From Candidatus Falkowbacteria bacterium CG02_land_8_20_14_3_00_36_14 (GTDB taxonomy: Bacteria > Patescibacteriota > Patescibacteriia > Patescibacteriales > UM-FILTER-36-11), in the NCBI GenBank assembly GCA_002781265.1, contig PETS01000010.1, positions 1-11,286 on the forward strand: a stretch of DNA of 11,286 nt, written 5' to 3'. Shown piece by piece: positions 6,084-11,286 of the stretch (its first letter is position 1; every line of letters begins with the position of its first letter). The position numbers and the translations under genes are program-made. Below the pieces are notes generated by a model. It did not search any database. It worked only from the letters and a program-made list of their open reading frames with translations, and was not told the DNA's origin.

Positions 6084-6220
6084 CCCCAGATTGTCCGAAA
6101 ACTATTTTTTTTGTCATTCCCGACTCGATCGGGAATCCAGAAAGGTTTAATATCAGACAAATTATGGATTCCCGCTTTCGCAGGAATGACAGTAAAGTGT
6201 AATTTTCGGACAGTCTGGGA
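6084..6220. repeat. 137-bp nested inverted repeat (REP/MITE-like)
   Basis: Outer arms CCCCAGATTGTCCGAAAA (6084-6101) and TTTTCGGACAGTCTGGGA (6203-6220) pair at 16 of 18 positions. Inside, GTCATTCCCG...GGGAATCCA (6113-6139) is mirrored by TGGATTCCCG...GGAATGAC (6165-6190), and each inner unit is itself a hairpin (ATTCCCGA-CTCGA-TCGGGAAT; ATTCCCGC-TTTC-GCAGGAAT). The two halves align over about 58 nt. The GTCATTCCCG-type unit is a widespread bacterial REP-like sequence. It lies between tnpA and the elp3 promoter. Confidence 0.85.
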
Positions 6221-6235
6221 ATTCTTTCGATTAAA

Positions 6236-6264
6236 TTGACTATTATATAATATAATTCTATATT
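6236..6264 (+). promoter_or_regulatory. Putative promoter for elp3
   Basis: TTGACT (6236-6241), a 17-nt spacer and TATATT (6259-6264), each one mismatch from the sigma-70 consensus. The leader would be about 30 nt, A/T-rich and without Shine-Dalgarno. It sits just outside the nested palindrome ending at 6220. Confidence 0.55.
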
Positions 6265-6300
6265 TAAAACTATAAAATCATTTTATACTAATATATTATA

Positions 6301-7989
6301 ATGTCAAATATAAATAAGCAAAGAGCTATTAAAGAGATTATTAGGATGAAAATAAAAAATTCGGCAGGTTTGATGGTGGTTAAGAGAAAAATGTCAAAAA
6401 AATATGGAATTAAAATTTTACAGAATTCCGATATATTGCCAATGGTCAGCCCAAACCATCCTTTGCGCAAAATTTTAAAAAAACGCTCTGTCCGCACCAT
6501 GTCGGGCATCGCGCCAGTAGCGGTACTGACCAAGCCCTATCCCTGCCCGGCTAATTGCGCTTATTGCCCGACTGAAAAAAATGTTCCTAAAAGCTACCTA
6601 TCCAACGAACCGGCAGTGATGCGCGCCATCCGTTGCGGCTATAATCCCTATAAGCAAGTGCAACTCCGTTTGCAAGCGTTGGAGGCCAATGGCCACGAAC
6701 CGAATAAAATAGAATTAATCGTTATCGGGGGAACATGGAGCGCTTTACCGGAAAAATATAAATATTGGTTTATATTAAATTGTTTTAAAGCGGCTAATGA
6801 TTATAAAACCAACGTCATTCTGAATGTAGCGGAGCGAAGAGAAGAATCCCGTGGAGAACAGACGGCGCATAAACCGCGGGATCCTTCGGTCGTTTTACTC
6901 CCTCAGGATGACGGAGTAAAACAGAATACTTCGTCGCTATCGCTCCTCAGGATGACGGCCATTAAAAAATTATTATTAAAAGAACAGAACAGAAATGAAA
7001 AGGCGAAATATAGGATTATCGGGCTTACTTTGGAAACCAGGCCGGATTATATAAATGAAAAAGAAATACTGGAAATGAGAGAATTGGGATGCACGCGGGT
7101 GGAATTGGGCGTGCAGGCGATTGATGATAAAATTTTAAAAAAGAATAAGCGGGGGCATGGCGTAGCCACCATTGCCAAAGCGACCAAGCTCTTAAAAAAT
7201 TACGGCTTTAAAGTGACTTACCACATCATGCCGGGACTGCCCGGATCCATCCCGGCCAAGGATTTAAAAATGTTTAAGCAATTATTTACCGATGAACGCT
7301 TCCAGCCGGATCAGATTAAATTTTATCCGACTATCGTTACCCGCGGCAGCTTATTATATAAATGGTGGCGGGCCGGAAAATACAAACCCTACACTGATCG
7401 GCAATTGCAAAAATTAATAATTGCGTGCAAGCGGGCAGTCCCCGAATATATCCGCGTTATCCGCTTGATCCGCGATATACCGGGAGAATCAATTATGGCC
7501 GGCAATAAAATCACTAATCTGCGCCAAATCATACAAAACCAGGGGATTAAATGCCGATGTATCAGATGCCGAGAGGCGCGAGAATTACGAATTACGAATT
7601 GTAAATTACGAATTATGAATTACGAATCTTCCGGAGGAAAAGAATATTTTTTGCAGTTTACCAGCAAAGATGGAAAAATTCTCTATGGTTTTTGCCGACT
7701 GCGATTGCCCGTTATTAATAAACAAGTAAATACTGCTTCTTTTTTACGTGATACCGCCTTGATCCGCGAACTGCATGTTTACGGCGTACTGGTGCCGGTC
7801 GGGCGAAATAAAAAAATTCAACATTCCGGCTTGGGAAAAAAATTAATGCAAACGGCGGAAAATATCGCTAAAAAGCATAATTACCATAAAATTGCCGTCA
7901 TATCAGGCGTGGGGGCGCGAGAATATTACCGAAAACTCGGATATAAATTGGAAAAAACTTATATGGTAAAATTAAATAAGATAAGATAA
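6301..7989 (+). CDS. elp3: Elp3-like tRNA U34 carboxymethyltransferase (radical SAM + GNAT)
   Basis: 562 residues. Bacterial/archaeal Elp3 acts alone, using a radical SAM [4Fe-4S] centre and acetyl-CoA to make cm5U at wobble uridine 34. The cluster cysteines are C82, C86 and C89 (CPANCAYCP, CX3CX2C). ELIVIGGTWSALP (about 138-150), GLTLETRPDYI (241-251), ELGVQAID and YHIMPGLPGS are Elp3 core motifs. A Cys-rich segment (KCRCIRC, 417-423) precedes the C-terminal GNAT domain with RELHVYG, QHSGLGKKLM (acetyl-CoA loop, about 507-516) and ISGVGAREYYRKLGY. Two segments look foreign. Residues about 172-220 come from a composite inverted repeat (6814-6956) and residues about 428-442 from ATTACGAATT repeats. 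Both preserve frame and lie between conserved blocks, so the enzyme is probably functional. The start is chosen for its distance to the promoter; no Shine-Dalgarno. It ends in a shared bidirectional terminator. Confidence 0.93.
   Translation: MSNINKQRAIKEIIRMKIKNSAGLMVVKRKMSKKYGIKILQNSDILPMVSPNHPLRKILKKRSVRTMSGIAPVAVLTKPYPCPANCAYCPTEKNVPKSYLSNEPAVMRAIRCGYNPYKQVQLRLQALEANGHEPNKIELIVIGGTWSALPEKYKYWFILNCFKAANDYKTNVILNVAERREESRGEQTAHKPRDPSVVLLPQDDGVKQNTSSLSLLRMTAIKKLLLKEQNRNEKAKYRIIGLTLETRPDYINEKEILEMRELGCTRVELGVQAIDDKILKKNKRGHGVATIAKATKLLKNYGFKVTYHIMPGLPGSIPAKDLKMFKQLFTDERFQPDQIKFYPTIVTRGSLLYKWWRAGKYKPYTDRQLQKLIIACKRAVPEYIRVIRLIRDIPGESIMAGNKITNLRQIIQNQGIKCRCIRCREARELRITNCKLRIMNYESSGGKEYFLQFTSKDGKILYGFCRLRLPVINKQVNTASFLRDTALIRELHVYGVLVPVGRNKKIQHSGLGKKLMQTAENIAKKHNYHKIAVISGVGAREYYRKLGYKLEKTYMVKLNKIR
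6814..6956. repeat. Composite inverted repeat inserted in frame in elp3
   Basis: The left unit starts GTCATTCTGAATGTAGCGGA (6814) and runs to AATCCCGTGG (6854). An inverted partner, CCGCGGGATCC...CCTCAGGATGAC, spans 6874-6912. A second inverted partial copy (ACTTCGTCGCTA...CCTCAGGATGAC) ends at 6956. The GTCAT[TC]CTGA-type unit is a dispersed repeat type common in bacterial genomes. The whole segment is translated without a stop (about 48 residues) in the variable loop before GLTLETRPD. A fragment starting TCATTCTGAACGAAG also occurs at 949-963. Confidence 0.8.
7582..7627 (+). repeat. Tandem ATTACGAATT repeats inside elp3
   Basis: Four to five degenerate copies of a roughly 9-10-bp unit (AATTACGAATTACGAATT, then variants with TGTAA and TATG). 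It is read in frame as ELRITNCKLRIMNYES between the Cys-rich KCRCIRC segment and the GNAT domain, a linker position. Confidence 0.8.
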
Positions 7990-8028
7990 GATAAAAAAAG
8001 AGGCAGATATCTGCCTCTTTTTTTATCT
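7989..8028. terminator. Bidirectional terminator between convergent elp3 and HU gene
   Basis: A perfect 40-bp palindrome: AAAAAAAGAGGCAGAT joined directly to its reverse complement, with runs of seven A and seven T. It overlaps the last base of the elp3 TAA and lies 12 nt past the HU stop codon, so one element ends both transcripts. Confidence 0.92.
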
Positions 8029-8040
8029 ATTTTGAATACT

Positions 8041-8319
8041 TTATTTTTTTAAAGCGTCTTTTAGAGTTTTACCGGTTTTAAATTTTGCCACCCTTACTTC
8101 CGGTATCCGTATTCTTTCACTCGGCTTTTGCGGATTAACGCCACCGCGGGCATGGCGCGTTCTTGATAAAAAAGTGCCAAATCCAGTAATGGATACTTCA
8201 TTGCCCGCTTTTAATTCATTAATTATTGTCTTGACCATGGAATCAACCATGTCTAGAGCTTGTTTTTTACTAACCGCTGTTTCAGCGGAAATTTTTTCTA
8301 CTAATTTTGCTTTATTCAT
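8041..8319 (-). CDS. HU family DNA-binding protein
   Basis: 92 residues, the standard length of the HU/IHF family: a dimeric nucleoid protein that bends DNA. The helical N-terminus (MNKAKLVEKISAETAVSKKQ) leads to GFGTF at residues 46-50. The beta-arm follows with the intercalating proline in NPQ (62-64, usual RNPQTG here VNPQKPSE), and IRIPEVRVAKFKTGKTLKDALK closes the fold as in typical HU. HU and IHF subunits cannot be told apart with certainty; HU is more likely as no partner is visible. It lies 47 nt downstream of ymdB on the same strand, so it may be the last gene of the rny-ymdB transcript, and it ends at the shared palindrome. No Shine-Dalgarno precedes the ATG. Confidence 0.95.
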   Translation of the reverse strand: MNKAKLVEKISAETAVSKKQALDMVDSMVKTIINELKAGNEVSITGFGTFLSRTRHARGGVNPQKPSERIRIPEVRVAKFKTGKTLKDALKK

Positions 8320-8366
8320 AAATTTTTTTAGGCCATTATATTTATAACCTATATTAATTAATAATT

Positions 8367-9176
8367 TTAAATTTCAGTATGCTTTATTATCGGCCTTATT
8401 TTTACGGCTTTGGCTGTCCTCGGGTCAATTACCGCTAAAACGGCATTAAAAATAGATCTGCCTTCTTCCGGAATTTCATGCTTATCTTTTATTTGCGATA
8501 AAAAAGTTTTAATAATATTTTCCTTGGCAATGCCAATAATGCCATCGGCAAATCCGGTCATGCCGACATCGGTGATATAAGCCGTGCCCAGGCCGGTTAT
8601 TTGCGGATCAGCTGTCATTATATGGGTATGGGTTCCAAAAACGGCGCTTACCCGGCCGTCAACATAATGCTTAAAGGCAGATTTTTCCGAAGTGGCTTCG
8701 GCATGTATATCAACTATTATAGCAGATATTTTTTTTCTATCAATACCATGCTTTATATTTGCTAAAATTTCATCAATGGCTCTAAAAGGGCAGTCATAAT
8801 CCATGGCCATAAAAACACGGCCGATTAGATTTATAATAAGAACATTTATATTTTTTAAAGTGATAATCTTATACCCTTGACCCGGCGCGTTGGCGGAAAA
8901 ATTAGCCGGACGAATAATGGAAAATTTGGCGTCAGAATAAACATCCAACTGACCGCTATTCTTAAAGGCATGATCTCCGGCGGTAAATAAATTTACTCCT
9001 GCTACCGTTAATTCTACCAATGTGTCCCGGGTGACTCCGGTTCCATGGGCGATATTCTCGGCATTAGCTATTATTAAATCAGGGCTTTCCTCTTTTTTTA
9101 TCTTTGGGAGCAATTTTTTTATTGTCTCTCTGCCGATTTTACCGATGATATCGCCAATAAATAATATTTTTAACAT
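8367..9176 (-). CDS. ymdB: YmdB-family metallophosphoesterase (TIGR00282 type)
   Basis: 269 residues, normal for the family. B. subtilis YmdB is a dinuclear-metal phosphodiesterase (2',3'-cAMP in vitro) that affects biofilm and motility gene expression; the true substrate in other bacteria is unclear. Family motifs are FIGDIIGKIGR (metal ligand D9), IANAEN (E40, N41), VDIHAEATSEK (H158) and GTHTHIMTAD (H183, H185), then AYITDVGMTG. The usual Asn-His ligand pair appears as D68-H69 (TAGDHAF), an Asn-to-Asp change at a metal-ligand position that should still coordinate metal. It lies 52 nt downstream of rny on the same strand, the arrangement also found in Firmicutes, which supports a shared transcript and an RNA-turnover link. 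The ATG follows an A/T-rich stretch with no Shine-Dalgarno. Confidence 0.93.
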   Translation of the reverse strand: MLKILFIGDIIGKIGRETIKKLLPKIKKEESPDLIIANAENIAHGTGVTRDTLVELTVAGVNLFTAGDHAFKNSGQLDVYSDAKFSIIRPANFSANAPGQGYKIITLKNINVLIINLIGRVFMAMDYDCPFRAIDEILANIKHGIDRKKISAIIVDIHAEATSEKSAFKHYVDGRVSAVFGTHTHIMTADPQITGLGTAYITDVGMTGFADGIIGIAKENIIKTFLSQIKDKHEIPEEGRSIFNAVLAVIDPRTAKAVKIRPIIKHTEI

Positions 9177-9228
9177 AAAATAAATTATTTCAATATTTTA
9201 CTACTAGACAAATTTTAATCCTTGTCAT

Positions 9229-10743
9229 CTATCTGGCATATTCAGTTATTCTTAATTCCCGAATAACATTAACTTTAATTTCCCCGGGGTATTTCAACTC
9301 CGATTCTATTTTTTTGGCTATCTCCCTGGCTAAATTATGGGCTGACAAATCATCTATTTCAGCCGGGGTGACAAATACTCTTATCTCCCGGCCGGCCTGG
9401 ATAGCGTAAGATTTTTCCACGCCGCTGAATGAATTGGTAATTTTTTCAAGCTCTTCCAGGCGCTGGATATACTGCTCAAAGGAATCATGCCTGGCGCCAG
9501 GGCGGGCGGCGGAAATGGCATCCGCTATTTTAACTATTATAGAAATAAGGCCCCGCGGCTTATCATCATGATGGGTTTCAATCGGATCTATTATTTCCTG
9601 AGGCAAATCAAATTTTTTAGCCAGCTGGCCGCCAATCTCTGGATGAGTGCCTTGGACTTCATGGTCAACCGCTTTGCCAATATCGTGGAGAAGCCCGCCT
9701 TTTTTAGCTATTGTGACATCAGCGCCAAGCTCTTCCGCCAGCATGGCTGATAAATGGGCCACTTCCAAGCTATGGCGCAAAGCGTTTTGGCCATAGCTGG
9801 TGCGGTATTTTAACCGGCCGATAATCTGCAATAATTTGGGGTCTAATCCAGCAATGCCCAGATCGTAAGCGGCTTCTTCGCCGGCTTTTTTAATATCAAG
9901 GGCTAATTCTTTTCTGGCTTCTTCAACCGCGTTTTCAATTTTAGTCGGATGAATGCGGCCGTCAAGAATTAAGCGGTCAAGGGCTTTTTTGGCAATATGG
10001 CGTCTAATCGGCGAAAAGCCGGAAACAGTAATCACGTTAGGCGAATCGTCAACAATAATTTCAGTGCCGGTCAATTGTTCAATGACTTTAATGTTTCTTC
10101 CTTCCCGCCCGATGATTCTGCCCTTCATTTCATCATTGGGCAGATCAATGGTGGTGGTGGTAATTTCGGCCGTATAGGAGGAAACTAATCTTTGGCAGGT
10201 CTGGGCGATTAAATCACGCGCCTTTTCTTCTAAGGTTTCAATAGATTCCTTTTCTAATTTATTCAAGCGCGACAGCAAATCCTCCTTACTTTGCTCTTCT
10301 ACATTCCTTAATATCACTTCTTTGGCTTCTTCTTTTGACATTTTGGCGATGGTTTCCAGCTTAGCCAGCTGTTCTTCTTTTATTTCTTTTATCTTTCCTT
10401 TTATTTCCTCAACCCGGTTCACCTTGTCATAAAGCTGCTGCTGCTTTTCCTGCAACTCAAGCAATTTCTGGGAAAAAACGGTTTCTCTTTTTTCCAGCCG
10501 AGATTGCAAATTATTGATTTCCTGGTACCTTTGCCCTTCCTCCCTTTTTGCCTCTTCAATTATTTTTAATGATTTTTCCTGGGCGGCTAATAAAATTTCC
10601 GATTGCTTGGCTTTGGCTTCCGTGATAATTTTTTCCGCCTTGTTTTCAATATTGCTTATTTTTGACTTGGCTTTCTTCTGGCGCGCCCAATAGCCAATAA
10701 AAAAACCAACTGCCGCCAAAATACTGCCAATAATATATTCCAT
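9229..10743 (-). CDS. rny: Ribonuclease Y
   Basis: 504 residues, close to the family norm of about 520. This membrane-anchored endoribonuclease starts mRNA decay in bacteria lacking RNase E. Domains in order: an N-terminal membrane helix (about 3-19, IIGSILAAVGFFIGYWA); a long charged coiled coil (about 24-180); a KH domain with the GREGRN loop at 212-217; and an HD domain with H323 (ALRHSLEVAH), the H353-D354 catalytic pair (GGLLHDIGK), HPEIGG and ETHHDD. The C-terminal domain ends VIRELRITEYAR, as in family members. All key residues are intact. The start is fixed by the membrane anchor. It is the first gene of a likely rny-ymdB-HU transcript; a promoter candidate at 11015-11043 would give a leader of about 265 nt. 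Confidence 0.97.
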   Translation of the reverse strand: MEYIIGSILAAVGFFIGYWARQKKAKSKISNIENKAEKIITEAKAKQSEILLAAQEKSLKIIEEAKREEGQRYQEINNLQSRLEKRETVFSQKLLELQEKQQQLYDKVNRVEEIKGKIKEIKEEQLAKLETIAKMSKEEAKEVILRNVEEQSKEDLLSRLNKLEKESIETLEEKARDLIAQTCQRLVSSYTAEITTTTIDLPNDEMKGRIIGREGRNIKVIEQLTGTEIIVDDSPNVITVSGFSPIRRHIAKKALDRLILDGRIHPTKIENAVEEARKELALDIKKAGEEAAYDLGIAGLDPKLLQIIGRLKYRTSYGQNALRHSLEVAHLSAMLAEELGADVTIAKKGGLLHDIGKAVDHEVQGTHPEIGGQLAKKFDLPQEIIDPIETHHDDKPRGLISIIVKIADAISAARPGARHDSFEQYIQRLEELEKITNSFSGVEKSYAIQAGREIRVFVTPAEIDDLSAHNLAREIAKKIESELKYPGEIKVNVIRELRITEYAR

Positions 10744-10795
10744 ATTATTAATGTGTCCGCAAACTAAAAATCAATTATTGGGCAATAAAAATCGG

Positions 10796-10809
10796 CCAAC
10801 TTAAGTTGG
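10796..10809. repeat. Perfect 14-bp palindrome CCAACTTAAGTTGG in the rny leader
   Basis: A self-complementary 14-mer, 53 nt upstream of the rny start codon. As DNA it could bind a dimeric regulator; as RNA it could only pair between molecules or form a short hairpin. Confidence 0.6.
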
Positions 10810-11014
10810 TTATAAATTGTTTAATCTGTAAAAAATATTTATTTGTCTGGCTTGCTAAATTCATTTTTAAAATAATTTAAGGGTTTCAGGTTTTAAATAA
10901 ATTTTGCTAATTTTAAACAAAATATATTAGTTTCTATCCGTCTTTTATCATTCCTTCTGCTTTTAATTTATTTTTAATCGCGAAACTTTAATTTTTTATT
11001 TAATTACAATTTTT

Positions 11015-11043
11015 ATACTATCATACTCACTTTTTTTTGGCAA
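11015..11043 (-). promoter_or_regulatory. Candidate promoter for rny-ymdB-HU
   Basis: Minus strand: TTGCCA (11043-11038), a 17-nt spacer, TAGTAT (11020-11015). The -35 matches five of six consensus bases, the -10 four of six. In such A/T-rich DNA chance matches are common, so support is modest. Confidence 0.3.
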
Positions 11044-11090
11044 GAGTAGGTTGCTTTTATATAATTTCAGATTTATAAATTCTTTTAGCT

Positions 11091-11126
11091 TTATTGCACA
11101 AATCCGCTTGCTGATTTGTGCAATAA
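11091..11126. repeat. Perfect 14-bp inverted repeat TTATTGCACAAATC / GATTTGTGCAATAA
   Basis: Arms 11091-11104 and 11113-11126 with an 8-nt centre CGCTTGCT. No T-tract follows on either strand, so it does not look like a simple terminator. It lies between candidate divergent promoters and may be an operator or a dispersed repeat. Confidence 0.65.
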
Positions 11127-11286
11127 TATAGATATATTTAATATAAGCTAATTTATGTATTTATTCACTATTTTATTGAAATTTTAATAAATTCTATGCT
11201 ATTATGGCCGTGTCGCCAATGTAAAAATTTTTCAAAAAATTATTTTTAAGATTAGCCAAATTTGACAAAAATCAAATAAAATTATT

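Larger units (their letters stand above)
10744..11286. other. Gene-free AT-rich region upstream of rny
   Basis: I see no coding sequence, tRNA or known RNA here. It is strongly A/T-rich and holds the presumed rny leader and promoter, two palindromes (10796-10809 and 11091-11126), and promoter-like motifs reading rightwards out of the window: TTGAAA-18-TATTAT at 11176-11205, and a perfect TTGACA at 11262-11267 whose -10 would fall at the edge. It may be the divergent promoter region between rny and a rightward gene outside the window. Confidence 0.6.

Noticed and set aside
6814..6956. Frameshifted or broken elp3
   Set aside because: Although repeat-derived, the segment keeps the frame and all conserved Elp3 blocks on both sides are intact.
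11176..11205. Plus-strand promoter TTGAAA-18-TATTAT as a separate feature
   Set aside because: Plausible for a gene beyond the window, but A/T-rich DNA gives many chance matches and no downstream gene is visible, so it is only mentioned within the region description.

Overview
The window is AT-rich bacterial chromosome with short intergenic gaps, almost no Shine-Dalgarno motifs, and standard stop codons (one gene ends in TGA, so there is no sign of UGA recoding). The gene set (TsaD, TrpS, a bacterial Elp3 with radical SAM and GNAT domains, a phosphohexomutase, a bactofilin-like protein fused to a membrane domain, HU, YmdB and RNase Y), together with many small palindromic repeats inside and between genes, fits a member of the Patescibacteria (Candidate Phyla Radiation). 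That assignment is inferred from gene content and style; no rRNA is present to confirm it.

Layout. 1-930 (+): tsaD, cut by the left edge. 986-2504 (+): a promoter, trpS, a small basic protein of unknown function, then a strong terminator. 2505-2720: no intact gene. It holds a short remnant resembling the 3' end of the neighbouring phosphohexomutase and a structured, palindrome-rich element. 2721-5413 (-): the phosphohexomutase and a secreted/membrane bactofilin-like protein, each with its own transcription signals. 5512-6220: an IS200/IS605-type TnpA gene with a terminator and hairpins on one side and a 137-bp nested palindrome on the other. 6236-8028 (+): elp3 with its promoter, closed by a perfect 40-bp palindrome that also serves the convergent gene. 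8041-10743 (-): rny, ymdB and an HU gene, probably co-transcribed. 10744-11286: no gene; an AT-rich leader/promoter region with two palindromes.

Functional themes. Three genes serve tRNA: t6A37 synthesis (tsaD), Trp charging (trpS) and wobble U34 modification (elp3). RNase Y and YmdB form the conserved RNA-turnover pair. The phosphohexomutase and the bactofilin-like protein point to cell-envelope sugar and surface functions.

The most unusual aspect is how far repeats have entered reading frames. tsaD contains several GC-rich palindromes read in frame, trpS begins inside one arm of an inverted repeat, and elp3 carries a composite inverted repeat of about 143 bp plus a tandem ATTACGAATT segment, both read through. 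At least four different repeat families are involved. This resembles the protein-coding palindromic elements known from Rickettsia, but here with several families in one 11-kb stretch.
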